A stretch of 64,000 nucleotides of DNA from Telmatactis stephensoni (GCA_029948255.1 JALIZF010001582.1:62001-126000); one strand, 5' to 3'; numbered from the stretch's first letter, positions 43,913-56,010 are shown. Notes: generated by a model from the letters alone, not told the origin. Numbers and translations: made by a program.

Positions 43913-46900
43913 ATGTTTGTAAGTACAGTGTTTCATACTTGCTTCGTGCTTGGGACTTTGTTCCTGTTCACTGAAACCACAGGTAAGGTAAGGACTTAGA
44001 AATTATATAAAGATTTTGTGCTCTCATTAAAGTGCTACTATTTTTTTACTAGAGTAAAAAATTAATTCAGCTGAAACTTTATTGAATAATTTTTCAAAGG
44101 TCTAAAAATTACTGTTTGAAATTAAATTAAATGTTTTCTCGATAGTCTAAAGGGAAGTAAATGTAATGTTAACAACATATGCATAGAGAGAGAGGGGGGG
44201 GGGGCATTGAAGGGCATTGTTTTTATGTCTTAACCAATCAGGGGTGCAACACGTGACCGAATTGAGCAAGAATAGCCTTTTTCTCCGGACGAAATCAGGA
44301 AAGGAAAAAACATTTGCAGTTTATAACTTGTTCCTGGCTACGCCTGCATGGGCACGAGTAATAAGCGATCATTCCTTAGTTTAGACTATTCACACTCAAC
44401 AGACTTAGACATACAACAGAACTAGCGCCCGTCACACTGATGGTATCGGTGGGAAGAATGCTATTCACCTACCATACTTGGCAAGGAGAGGAGGGTGGGG
44501 CCGACAGCAATTGTGTGGACCCTACATGGCTGAGGGGCGCCCTGCATGCACATGCAAGCAAAAGACTGCTGGCCAGCAAGCCTTGATGTTAACTTTGTCT
44601 AAATTACAGATATCTATTTTCTTAATTCTAGGTGATCCCCAGATAGTAGCTCCATTCCCAGACAACATATATGCCATTGAATTTGAGAAAGCAAAGGTTT
44701 CATGTACTGTTAAGAACTCAGATCCAAACGGAAAACCTGGTGCAATTCACTTTTATCGCAAAGGTGATTTTGGAGAATTAATGCTGATAAAAGATGAAGG
44801 ACCAAATGGACCTATTTACTATCAAAACGAGACTAAAGGTTAGTCTGTTAGTTAATCCCTCATTGAAATAGTTCTTTGTGTTAACTTTGATGTATGTTTA
44901 GAAATATTTGGGTACAGGAATCCAGCTTGGGATTCCCACAGATTCTATTTGTAAAAAAACTTTGATCAACATGCACAGTGAACATGTTGTAGTTTGAAAA
45001 TTTCCACTGGTTTACAGTATTTAGTGTACTGTTTTGCTTTATTTACCATCCACTTCCTTATAGTTGAAACCTCTAAAACTAACCTAAATACATAACTTAC
45101 CCACCATAACACCCTTAACCTAACCTTATAGTTCAAACCTCTAAAACTAACCTCAATACATAACCTACCCACCATAACACCCTTAATCTTAAAACAACCT
45201 TTAGAAAATTATTTAAACTCAGAGGAAATTAAACCACAACATGTAATATTACTAGAGTCTTGCTGACTACAGTCGAATAAATACATTATTTTTAAACATG
45301 AACAAAAATGATTGCCTTATGCCCGGGTCGTATGTTTAGCTAGTATAATATACATGTACTTATGTGTAGGAATTACTAATGGATGATTGTTTGTTCTACC
45401 AGAGGGTGGCAAAAAACTAACAACAACACTACACTTCAATAACGTAACTGTAGTTGATGATTCAATGTATCAAGGATATGAATGTTATACAGATGGCCAG
45501 AAACACGGATATGGTTTTACTGTCTCTGTTATTAGACGTATGTATTTCTGTATCGAGTAGATTTCATATGACTGTAAAAAGGGCGTGGCAGGGTTCCCGT
45601 CAGGGAGTTCTTAAAATTTGTCAAGATCAGGGAATTCAGGGACTTTTTAAATAACAATATTTTCAAAGGTCATTGATAATTTAGGGAATTTTGGGTTGGA
45701 AAGGTCAATCAACCCTTTCAGTAGCAGCTTGCATGGCTGCGGAATTCCACAAACTTTAACCGCGTAATTTCGTTGACTGATATTTTTGGAATAGAAATGT
45801 TATTGTTTTAAATATATTCAGCAAAAAGTCGGTGAAAAATGGGATTTGGTCAGTGAAAAGTCAGGGAAATTTGTTCACCGGGAGAGTGGGAACCCTACAC
45901 GGTTACGGCACAGTTACGTCAGAAATTTCAAATGTTTTCATAAATAAGACGACACTGACACGGCCACGGCACGACACAGTACGTATCAAACTGATGTGAA
46001 ATCTGCTTTCGTTAGTATTGTGCTTGTACATCATATCATTGTAAATTTACTGTCACAGGTGACGAACTTCCAGGCATTGATGTTTCGAGTGACAAAACAG
46101 TCGAGTTTGGTGATTATATTGTTTTGAGCTGTAATCTCACCTCCAAGACAAAACTACAGAAGACTAAACTATCAAGATTGATGTGGAAAAAAGATGGAAA
46201 AATTCTTGATGTAGTCTTCTATCCTAAACTAATACCTCTGAAACCACGTGTTTTCAGAGTGACTCACTCTCAGGATGGTGGAGTCTATTCCTGTCATCTT
46301 GTTTCCATGTTAAGAAATATCAAGGAATATAATATTACTGCAAATATAACTATAACAGGTAGGAGGTTCTTATAAAAATGTTCTGTTGCATGCATTTGTA
46401 AGTTGTGCAAGTATTTGTTAATTTATACACAACTGAGAGGGTCTCAATGGGGTGGTGGCTATTACGGTTAACGGTTAATATTTTGGCTTTTTTACGATTA
46501 CGGTTAAAGTGGGTTAATAACTAATTTCCATTGTTCTTGATGGTTAAACATTAATTTTTATTGTTGAGAAAGCTGGAAAAGCTATTACGACTAACTTTTC
46601 ATTACGGCTAACGGTTAGTTTTTTCCTATTATTACGGCTTACGGTTAAATTTTTGGCCCTTTTACGGCTAACGGTTAACCCCATTGAGACCCTCAACTGA
46701 TTGTTTTATTATTCACTTTTCAACTTCCTCCAACACTGATCTTGAAGGAGAGGGTAGGCAGGCCACACCCCCGACAAATTCCTAATTGTTCTGATATTGT
46801 ATGAGCTTCATTTGTTTTTCCAAACCAGTTTATTTGGTGGAAATTTCTTTCTTTTTTCAGTAAAACTCAAGATAGACGAGAAAACAACAAAACTGGAGAT

Positions 46901-49900
46901 AAAAGAGTCTGGTAACGTGACAATGGAATGTCCAGCTGACGGCTACCCACTGAATGTAACATGGATGAGAGTGAATAAAGAGGGACAGGAAACCAGCTTG
47001 GATAGTAAGTCTACTTACTGTTAATGGTGGAGAAAAGTGACTGCCGCTATCATTTCCGTGGTTACTTTTGAGATTCTGATACAGTGATTGAGAGAAAGTG
47101 GAAAAGAAAATGCCAAAAACAGGAGATTCAGATATCGAAAAATGATTTCTAAAATTTAGATATGCCTCACTGCACGTGCGCGAGTTTTCCCAGATTTACG
47201 TGCATCGATCCGCGTCTTGACCAGAGGAAAAAACAATATGCTTTGAATTTTTAGCAATAATTTTTTTTCATATGATCAGATCTTTGAGCTTAATTTTGAG
47301 CATGGGTTCAAACAGGAAAGTACCTGGTGCACACGACAGGATATACTACTTGATGTCCTCAAACTGAACTTTGGCTTCCGTAGCTTAGTACACGTGTCAG
47401 TATTCATCGGGAATGATCGCTCCATAAGTCGCGCATGCGTGGTGCATATTGCTGCGGTGTACCTCACGATATCAAATTTCAATCATTTTTTTTTCCAGGC
47501 AAGCGATATGTAGTTACCAAGCCCTGCTCGTCGTGCCGCTTCAGACTGACCATCTCTAACATACAGTCACGTGACCAAGGTCGCTACGTTTGTAAGGCTT
47601 CTGGCTGGGGATCAGGAAAACACTATTTTGATCTTTCGTTTTCACAAGGTGGGCCAAATGAATTAATTTGTAAAAAATATGTCTAAGACATTTTGTTGAC
47701 GAAGTATCAATAGTCATGTTTGTATCATGACAGTCCATGTACTAACCAGTTTTAGTATTCACCAACATAAGGGCTATTACAAATCCTGCATTCTGATTGG
47801 CTCCCTAACCTCGGGCTATTGGTGATAGCCCGAGTTGAGAGGAAGCGCGAGTAATAATATCAATAAAACATTTTTCTCTCTTTGTTTTATTTAGTCTCAT
47901 TCACCTTTGGCCCAATATGTTGGTGAATACTAAAACAATTAGACCTCTCGGCCTCATGGACTACGAGTTTGAATAGCCCATTCGGCCTACGGCCTCATGG
48001 GCTATTGACTCGTAGTCCATTCGGCCTCGAGGTCTAATTGTTAAAAAGTCCCGCACACACGTTGTAACCTTTTCCACAATATTGCACGCAACACAGTTCT
48101 ACCCCTGCGCACAATGTTGCGCACAATGTTGCAGAAAAACGTGGAAAAAGTAGACCTCAAACCTAAACCTGCAACTGTTGCACTTAAGTGTTAAAGGGGT
48201 GTACACACGGTGTAACTTTGTGTTGCGTGCAGTAATGCTAATTAAATATAATTCGTTTAAAGTGGAGGAACACTTAGTTATAAAGCTAGTTTCCAGGCAA
48301 TCTACTGTACTCTCTCACTAGTTCGTTGTAACTGAGGAAGGAAAACCAGAGAACCCGGAGAAAAATCCTTGAAGGGAAAGAACGAACTAGCAAACTCAAG
48401 TCACATGTGATGCCCTGTCCGGGAATCCAACCCAGGACCGCAGAGGTGACAGACCGACGTGACCCTCTCACCACTCGTCCACACTTGCTTCCCAATGTTG
48501 CGTAATGTGTCTGGGTCTTTGCCTGCCCTTATTAGTATTGATGCAGTATTTTTATTATATATCTTGTGTGTATGACATGGACGGACCGATCGATCCAACC
48601 TTGTCTTTTGAAAACGGCGTATCCCACTACACATGTTGAAAGTAGTTGTAAGCTTTTAAACCAAATCTGTGTTCTTGTTGTTGTTGTTGTTGAATATTTA
48701 GCGGTATTTTGGCTTTTGAAACGACGCATATTGTCTAGAAAGAGTAGTAAAGTTCATAATTACCGTACAAGAGTTATAAAATGTGCTTTACGGCAAGTCT
48801 GGATACGAAAATTCACCATCTGAACGAAACTCTAATGACATGGACGGACCGATTGATCCGTACGACCCGTACGATTCTTACGGAATTTCGAGGGGTCTAC
48901 GAGTTGGTCTGGTGGTCAGTACCACAGGGTGACCACGGCATACTGATGCATATGTATACGAAAAGGAAATCTGCAAGGAAGGGTGATCACTGGCATATTT
49001 TATAATATACCACAGGAAATCCACAAGGAAGGGTGACAAATATAGTCTTATTTTTAATATGCAAACAGTACTTAGATAGAGAGATACAAATTTTGTGCAT
49101 TCTAATGAGCTTCACGAACAGAACGGATCGTCAACCCAGGTTGACGGACCTACACGTTTCGTGTGTATTGGACATGTCTGGAAATTCCCGCCGTAACCGT
49201 ACCGTGCGGTGCCGTTTTCACAGTCATAGGAAATCTACTAGTTTGATGGTGATCCAGTGTAGAACTCAGGGCCACCATTAGACTCATTAAGTCTTGCGAG
49301 ATATGTCACTTGACTTATTTATGAAACGGGATTCGGGATACAACGCGCGCAGATAATGCGGGAGCTAAGCAGGAATTTCAATGTCGGTCGGAAGCAGGAT
49401 TTTGTATTTTTAAGGATCGCAATGTGAGAACTGCAAGTGAAAATAGCGGGAAATCTTAAATTACAAGTTTAGTTTGTTATCGTGTCCATTTCTATATCAC
49501 TTCACCGGCTTCATTGACAACAGCAGCAAAACATGTACACTGAGAACTCTATAGTGCGGTGATCAAGTCCAAGTATGTCTTGTCAATGCAGTTTACACTA
49601 AACTAGACGCACCCGTGCGTTCACTCGTGCCCATGTGAAAGCGAGCCAAATATCGGCTTAAAAAGGCATTTAATTTAGATATGAGCTGCCTTTGACAGCG
49701 TTTGTCTTACGGTTCTCTATACAACTATTATGTCTGATATTTATTAAGTAATTTTATAGCTGCTAGGGTAACAGCGATTCACATGTTGACAAATGCCTGT
49801 TCTGTTCTGTTCTGTTCTGTTCTGTTCTGTTCTGTTCTGTTCTGTTCTGTTCTGTTCTGTTCTGTTCTGTTCTGTCGCAACCCAACAACCGCCCTCACAA

Positions 49901-52900
49901 CATCATGACCAACAGATATTTCTAACACGACTAACCTCCACTGTGGCCATAAAAGGCACAATCAGAAATCCTTCTCAGGTCTCCGACAGCATTATATATG
50001 GAGCAGGACTGGGATCTGCACTAGGGCTGGCTGTGCTTTTGGCTTTAATCTGCGTTTTTGTCAGAAAGAGAATAAAGAGTAAACATGACAGGTAAGGCCG
50101 AAAGATATAAATCATTTTTGTAGTAAATTATTAACCTTGTTGTGGACATCACAAATAGAGAGACATTAAAGAAGAATTAAATTAAAGTTGTGGTCGAGAT
50201 GACATGCAGAGAATGGTATTGTCTATATCGTTAGGTCACCATCTTGAATTGACCGCATTGCATCTTGGGACTGTTAACTCAACAGCAACGTTAAACAAAA
50301 CCAAACAATGTCGATCTCACGTAAGAGCTAGCTTTCGCGGTTTCTAGTTTTTTGTTTGGTGTTAAATAACTGGGTAAGCAGTCACAGAATGCATACTGTC
50401 TATATGCAGGCGTCAGAGCAGCTCATACTGGGGGACAAAACAAGAGTTGTGCACCGCTCTTGAGAATGAAAATCCATTATTTAATTATTGTTTTGTCCCC
50501 CAGATTGAGCTGCATTCCAACGTGGTGCAAGGGGTCTATACAAAGAAGATGTAAAAAGCTCGGTATATTTTCATTATATATCAATATACAAGATCATGAT
50601 CATAGTTGCTATTTATCTTTCTCCAGAATGAATATTTCAAGTGATCGATGGGAAATTGCTCCCACCGATGTGGAGTTAATCAAAAAACTTGGTCGAGGTG
50701 CTTTTGGTACAGTATGGAAGGGACGTTTTTATAAACGTGTGATACAGAGGGAGACAAAGAAGAACGGCCTGGAAATCAAAGTGGAAAGTGAAAAATCGTT
50801 GATTGTGGCTGTAAAAATGTTGCATGGTAGGTACAAAAAATCAGTTCCGTCGTGCATTAATTTCAGTACAACAGAATTGGAACAACTTGAAGGGGTGAAA
50901 GACAGCAATTTATTGAGTACATTGCTTTCGAGAGTAAAGTGTTTTATTATTTTAAATGTTTAGGAGAAGCCAGTGTGGATGAAAAACGGGAATTCCTTAG
51001 CGAAATCGAGTTTATGAAGGAAGTTGGTTACCATAGAAACATCGTTAGTATGGTTGCTTGTTGCACTGCTGAGGAGAAAGTGTTCTTGGTTGTGGAGTAC
51101 GCCAAACACGGTGATTTGCTAAACTTCTTGAGAGAAAAACGAAAGAAAGTAAGTCTACCTTTATGTGAGAAAATTTATTTGCTTCGATTGTACATACCAT
51201 ATATGATTATTGGTCACTTTTATTTTTAAGATGTCTAGAAACCATAGCACGGATTATGAAGATAAAGCGTCTAAGGAGCAGCCCACTGAAATTGAAGATA
51301 ACGAGGAGGAAAATGTAGACAGTTTATTAAAAGACTTGTCCTCTATTTCATGGCAAATTGCGAAAGGAATGGTGAGACATAAATTGTCTTTTAAGATTCC
51401 ACCTCCAGTCTCTCGTCGTCATCGACTTTGTCAGTATGTCTAATAAACTCGACCTCTCTCTCATTCTCTCCCTTTCTATTCCCGGCCTCTCCCCCTCTCC
51501 CCCTCTCCCCCTGTCACCATGGGAATACAAAGATCATGATCTACTTCTTTGCTGAGTTAAAGAGTATTTCTGTGTTCTGCCTCAGGAATACTTGGCATCG
51601 AAAGGAATCGTTCATCGTGATCTCGCTGCTCGCAATATTCTAGTAGCTGAGGATCTTCTTGTCAAAGTTGCTGACTTTGGTCTTTCTCGCCAAGTGACAT
51701 ATGCGGATAAAATCTACCATGCTTCAGGGAGAGCCAGTAAGTTGCCCATAAAGTGGATGTCTCCTGAAGCTATTCACGAGCAGACTTCTACTACCAAGAG
51801 CGATGTGTAAGTCTATATAACCTATACCAATAGTTCCCCTACATGTTATCTGGTGAGACGGGGTAGGAAGAAGAATTTAAAGGCCCTCTGCAGGAGAGGA
51901 GGAAGGTGAGAAGAGAAGAGGGAGAAACTCTCCCTTCTTCCCTCTTTCCTGTTCGTTTCCTTCCCCAGAGAGGGCTTCTCAGCCAATTATAACACAAAGT
52001 TACTGTCACGCCAGAGTTAGAATACAATGCACTACAATTTTTCATCCATATAACTCACATTGTAAGTAACTTATTTGCTCTTGTAGGTGGTCTTACGGTG
52101 TGGTTCTTTGGGAGATCTACTCGATGGGTAAGTCATCGTAATAAAACAAATAAAACCATATTATCGAAGATAATCAATCAATCTACCATCAAAAAGTAAT
52201 AAACAAACATGAGTCACCGTGGATTCAAGATGGCTGCATAGTTTTATAAGAAAAGGCGGTTAGTTTTATGAATGGATTGCTGAGGGCTCGGAATTTTTCG
52301 AGCAAATATTTACACTCGAAGAAGCAAACACATCTAAGTAAGTACCTAATTGTACAGAATTTAATTTTTAACTAAGCTCTGCGTTGTTCTTGCATTTGAA
52401 GGAGGCGCGCCGTACCCTACCCTTACCAACCGCCAGCTGGTACAACTGTTGAAAAATAGATATAGAATGGAGAAGCCAGATCTCTGTCCAGACGACGTGT
52501 AAGTACTCTAGAAAAAGTCCATAATGACGAAGAGTCTAGTGGAATAAAGTTTAGAATGTTTAGAATGTATGATGTCTTCCAATGTATCTTGTAAAAGCAG
52601 AATAACATCTTCTACACTCGGTCAAACACTCAAGTCGAAATACGGCCTATGTGTGATTTATCAACCGGAAATCGCTTTTGAATGTTATTTGAGCCGAAGC
52701 CCGATAAGCCTGGAGTTGCTGCTTAACTATAGAATTCTGTGTCTTTTTATCCAGATACGAGCTAATGACAAACTGTTGGCACGAGTATACGCAAGACCGA
52801 CCAACATTCTCTGACGTCATACAGAGCCTAGAGATTTTGATGACACGTGACAATCCATACGTTGAGTTCATGGGAATTAACGAAAGCGATGAATGTTATC

Positions 52901-52968
52901 TGGTCCCTTCTTTCAACAGCGCCCCTGAAGAAAACGAACAGACGGGGGACAAGATAACTACTTTATAA
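43913..52968 (+). CDS. receptor tyrosine kinase with three Ig-like domains (FGFR/VEGFR-like)
   Basis: Traced coding exons: 43913-43982, 44632-44838, 45403-45537, 46059-46358, 46861-47004, 47499-47648, 49916-50091, 50627-50826, 50964-51148, 51231-51371, 51586-51806, 52087-52127, 52402-52498, 52755-52968, all GT-AG. The first encodes a signal peptide ([19 protein letters not shown]). Ig-like domains follow, with Cys pairs (VSCTV/YECYT; LSCNL, Trp, [13 protein letters not shown], Trp, GRYVCKA). The membrane segment is [19 protein letters not shown], then basic RKR. The kinase has [34 protein letters not shown] and [10 protein letters not shown], with an acidic insert before [16 protein letters not shown]. 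It should be an active plasma-membrane receptor. Exon 47499-47648 ends in phase 1 while 49916 needs phase 0, so one small exon between them is missing from my model. FGFR versus VEGFR/PDGFR class is not resolved. Confidence 0.92.
45058..45189. repeat. 67 bp tandem duplication in receptor intron
   Basis: Two adjacent copies of a unit with TATAGTTGAAACCTCTAAAA, ACTAACCTAAATACATAAC and CCACCATAACACCC, differing at about five positions. They lie in the intron between the second and third coding exons. Confidence 0.9.
45555..46010. mobile_element. GATTTCGTATGA-family MITE split by another element
   Basis: The left end GAGTAGATTTCATATGACTG is at 45555 and the right end, GATGTGAAATCTGCTTTC, at 45993-46010, with the family's CACGGCACGACAC interior at 45900-45990. 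Sequence 45589-45897 between them is a separate insertion with inverted ends CAGGGTTCCC and GGGAACCCTA and GTCAGGGAA words, resembling a hAT-type MITE. No duplication was found for the inner element. It lies in a receptor intron. Confidence 0.75.
46438..46693. mobile_element. hAT-like MITE with TTACGGTTAACGG repeats
   Basis: The inverted termini AGGGTCTCAATGGGGT/ACCCCATTGAGACCCT are perfect. The flanks CAACTGAG (46430-46437) and CAACTGAT (46694-46701) form an 8-base duplication with one mismatch. The interior consists largely of degenerate TTACGGTTAACGG words. It lies in a receptor intron. Confidence 0.85.
47749..47936. mobile_element. MITE with TTTTAGTATTCACCAACA ends
   Basis: The 18-base termini are perfectly inverted (47750-47767, 47918-47935). 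An internal hairpin, CTCGGGCTATTGGTGATAGC, lies near 47813. A second element begins where it ends. Confidence 0.8.
47934..48042. mobile_element. palindromic element, AACAATTAGACCTC ends
   Basis: Arms of about 35 bases (AACAATTAGACCTC, GGACTACGAGT) are inverted, and a second hairpin, AATAGCCCAT/ATGGGCTATT, sits inside. It directly abuts the MITE at 47749. Confidence 0.8.
48300..48497 (-). mobile_element. tRNA-Asp-like SINE, truncated copy
   Basis: On the minus strand the tRNA-like head (GTGGTGAGAGG, CGGTCTGTCACC, GGGTTGGATTCCCGG), ACATGTGACTTGAGTTT and CTCCGGGTTCTCTGG parallel the copy at 38985-39380. It stops after the AACGAACTAG word, so its 3' part is missing. It lies in a receptor intron. 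Confidence 0.8.
48500..49790. other. receptor intron with MITE fragments
   Basis: The word ATGACATGGACGGACCGAT occurs at about 48574 and 48837. A right-end fragment of the GATTTCGTATGA MITE (GCGGTGCCGTTTTCACAGTC) is at about 49160-49240. The missing receptor exon should lie somewhere between 47649 and 49915, but I could not identify it. Confidence 0.5.
49796..49875. repeat. (TTCTG)n pentanucleotide microsatellite
   Basis: About sixteen pure TTCTG units lie immediately upstream of the transmembrane exon. The first AG after the tract is at 49914-49915, the acceptor chosen for that exon, so the array probably serves as or lies within its pyrimidine-rich region. Confidence 0.95.
50418..50513. 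mobile_element. 96 bp MITE with CTGGGGGACAAAACAA arms
   Basis: GCAGCTCATACTGGGGGACA and the inverted TGTCCCCCAGATTGAGCTGC match at nearly all positions. It lies about 110 bases before the first kinase exon. Confidence 0.8.
52278..52345 (+). mobile_element. 3' fragment of tRNA-derived SINE
   Basis: GCTGAGGGCTCGGAATTTTT and TTTACACTCG, then ACACATCTAAGT, repeat the body of the SINE at 6650-6832 in the opposite orientation, without the tRNA head. It lies in a receptor intron between kinase exons. Confidence 0.6.
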
Positions 52969-53175
52969 ACTACGAACCGCAATATAAGAATTTTCATGGT
53001 GATAAATCGTATGGTTGCTGAAAGAATAGACAGATTTTTAAATTTTCACAAATGTTTAAAAGGGAACTGAATGCTGAATTTAACCTGTTTGATTTAAAAT
53101 CTTAACATTCATAAAACAAATTTTTGAAATGCATTGAGGAAAAACGCAGAAAAACTTATATATATTTTAGTTTAA

Positions 53176-53886
53176 GGGCGGTGGCCACAAATTCCAGCGC
53201 ACAATGTACTGTATTCTGCGCATGTTACTCAACTAGCGCATGCGCGACGCAACATAAAATTTGATAACAAGCGGTTTTCCGAAGATTGTTTCATCTTGCA
53301 AAAACCATCGTAAAAAAATAGCTTTACAATTTCTTGAAAAAGTAAAACCTTTTGGTTTGGAGAGAAAGGAGTACAGTCTTCTCTGTACTAAAATGAAATC
53401 TCTTTTGATGAATAAAACTACATAAAAGCCCACTGTCTTAATTAAACAACGATACTTACGAATGACTTTTGGCGGCCATCTTGAAATGGCTAGAAATTTC
53501 ATGGTCATTTACGAAGATTCTAAACAGATTTCATTATTTATCAGCAAATAACGTTTTAAACTCGCACGGATACCCACAATTCTATTAAAATTATTGTAAT
53601 TCAAAAATGTTTTTCATTAGCTTTCATTTTGAAGGATTCAATCGTTAATAGTTTATATGATTTTTATTGGACTTCATTATAAATATGCATCGGAAAAATG
53701 TTTTTATTTAAAATTCGAAAAAATCTCTGGTCAGCAGCTATTGGCCATGTTTATTTTTCTTTTAATTATCTCTGTGAAACGTGAGGGTACCTTCCAATTT
53801 TTGTCATAAATCATAAGCCCTATATACATTCTACAAGAAAAATGTAGAGAAATGAAAGACTGGGTCGTAATTAAAGGCCGCCGTCC
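53176..53886. mobile_element. piggyBac-type non-autonomous element, third copy
   Basis: The termini GGGCGGTGGCC and GGCCGCCGTCC are inverted with two mismatches. The flanks are TTAA (53172-53175) and TTAG (53887-53890). The interior carries, inverted, the ATCCGTGCGA and ATTTGCTGATAA words of element B (25133-25967), so it belongs to the same family group. It begins about 200 bases past the receptor stop codon. Confidence 0.7.
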
Positions 53887-53894
53887 TTAGAAAA

Positions 53895-54380
53895 GCTCCC
53901 TATAAGTCTGAATCGATAGGCTGCTCAATAATTGTTGGTCATCGGGAAGACAAGGCCGGGCGGCCTTAGAAATCAGACGTAAAGAACACCATGCGGCTCT
54001 GCGACTTGCAAGCACAGAGAAGTCTGCATTGGCCGAGCATTCTCATAAAACAGGACATAAAGTGGCAAGGCCGAAAATATTGAGCTAGGAACAGAAGTGG
54101 CATCAAAGAAAGTGAAAGGAAGCATTTCCTATTGCCAAGCGGAAGAACCGCATATTTAACAATCAAAGACAACGGTAGAATGCTACCAAAGACTATTTAT
54201 TTAGGCAGGGTAGTCCATTCAGTAACTAGGCTGATCGATATCCACAGAAGCCTTGCGTATGAATAAATAAACTAATGATAAGCTAAAGAACTATACTGAA
54301 ATATATACAAAACTAAAATCTATGATGAAAATTTATAAAATCCTTATATTGGTAATGTTAAAAATCTTAAAAGATATCGT
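53895..54380. other. intergenic, no gene seen
   Basis: No recognisable coding or structural feature. Confidence 0.4.
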
Positions 54381-54387
54381 GTACCTA

Positions 54388-54515
54388 GAGCAGATTTCGT
54401 ATGAGTGTGAAACGAACCGTTCCGTACACGTCGTACGGATGTCTATAAAAACATTTGAAATTCCTGCCGTACTGAACCATGCGGTGCCGTTTTCACAGTC
54501 ATACGAAATCCGCTC
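54388..54515. mobile_element. GATTTCGTATGA-family MITE, best preserved copy
   Basis: 128 bases. The termini GAGCAGATTTCGTATGAGTG and CAGTCATACGAAATCCGCTC are inverted with two mismatches, TA lies on each side (54386-54387 and 54516-54517), and GTGAAAACGGCACCG-type words are mirrored inside. Confidence 0.9.
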
Positions 54516-54874
54516 TAAGAGGAAATCGCTGTGTATATCCATAATATAAAAATGGCTGAAAGCGATAATTACTAAGCTAAGAAAAACTTTTTAAACGACT
54601 TTTAAAAGTACTTTAAGATGAAATCTCCTTAAAATCTTTAGATAAGGCAGAGTCTATTAACTCTGGATAAGGAGTTAAATATAAGTGATTCTATATATCT
54701 AAACGTTCTTTTAGAGTGCACGCTATAAATCCGAAACAACTACTAACAGTATTTAGCGCATAATGGTATTTAGTTATCAACTACTTTGTTATCTGATAAC
54801 TAAGAATTCACTCAGGCATAAACTACACAAAGAAAGACAAAGACCTCTAGATACCTTGCTATTGTTATTAATTG

Positions 54875-55038
54875 TAGAGTGATTTTCACCGGACTGTGAA
54901 ATAGTTACTAAGCTAATAGACACTCTAGACACTAATAGACTCTGCACCCATTGTTTTCTTTTGTTGCAATACAACTATTAGACACTATTAAACACTGACA
55001 ATTAGTAATTGTTTCACAGTCCGATGAAAATCACTCTA
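54875..55038. mobile_element. MITE, TAGAGTGATTTTCA ends
   Basis: The arms TAGAGTGATTTTCACCGGAC and TGTGAAATAGTTA are inverted at 55006-55038 with few mismatches. The ends read TA-GAGTGA and TCACTC-TA, as in other TA-target MITEs. The stretch 55040-55590 beyond holds no supported gene; a CACAGGCAACCC word is at 55297, and a fragment of the 7315 element arm is near 55330. Confidence 0.8.
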
Positions 55039-55594
55039 CTGTTCTGCTGCAGTGATATCAACCAGTTTGTACATAATAGTGCAATAAGACAATACATATT
55101 AAGTTTTACTTCACGGATATATGGCGTGCACTCTAACCTAGACTCAATTTAGGTAAAGGTAATTGTAGGTCATTTTTCCTTCAAGTATTATATGCGGATG
55201 AAAATTGCTATTCCTTATAAAGAAATCACTAAGATATGAGGAAACTAGGTAATAAAGTCATGAGAGCGATTGCTCGCGCACTTATGTTAATTAGGCCACA
55301 GGCAACCCAAGCTCTATATCAGAGCCATTTGAATGAGTGGGATCCGGGGACGAGAATGTCGAATTCTCCTTTCCGAAATTCAAAAGAAGACTGGTACCGA
55401 ATTCGCCTCGCACTGCACTATGGGACTGTTTTTGGGCACGCTAATCAGCTGACCATAAAGTCAATAAGGGATTGCGCAGTACTGGCATTTTTCTGGGTAA
55501 TTTGGCGGCCATTTTTCTGTAATTTTATTGAACATGGCCAAGCTGAGCAATAGACTATTAGCTAGACGCATTTTCGAAAAATCAGACACCTGGA

Positions 55595-56010
55595 GGCATT
55601 TTGGGGTAGAAGCTGGTGACATAACTTTTCAAAACTAATTTTTCATGCTGAATGCGATTATGACAGTTACCAAGACGTATTCTTCAATCTTATACGTGTA
55701 AATGACGTATTTTGTGAATTGACTTGTTACAGTCATTTCATACTAACGGCTTTTTCATGTAATTCCAAAAGTTCAGTAAAACTGTGAAGTTTGAAGGATA
55801 TAAGTTGAAAAATCAAGGAGATACGAATTTTCAAAAATCGAAATTTTGTATGAAAACACTTGTTGTTATGCAAGAGATACCAACAAATTTCGATTTTTGA
55901 AAATTCGTATCTCCTTGATTTTTCAACTTATATCCTTCAAACTGCACAGTTTTATTGATTTTGATATGCTCTTTCCAGCTATGGTCACTGTTTTTAAGTT
56001 CCAGGGGAAC
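55595..56010. mobile_element. palindromic MITE, family P copy 2
   Basis: Flank TTTTGGGGTAGAAGCTGG, then ACGTATTCTTCAATCTTATA, then two arms (55780-55850 and 55884-55951) inverted around a 33-base loop. The arms match the core at 43010-43180, and the flank matches 43300-43440 in inverted orientation. Confidence 0.85.

Noticed and set aside
49779..49961. Minus-strand frame of repeated Asn-Arg-Thr-Glu-Gln
   Set aside because: It is the (TTCTG)n microsatellite read in reverse, not a gene.
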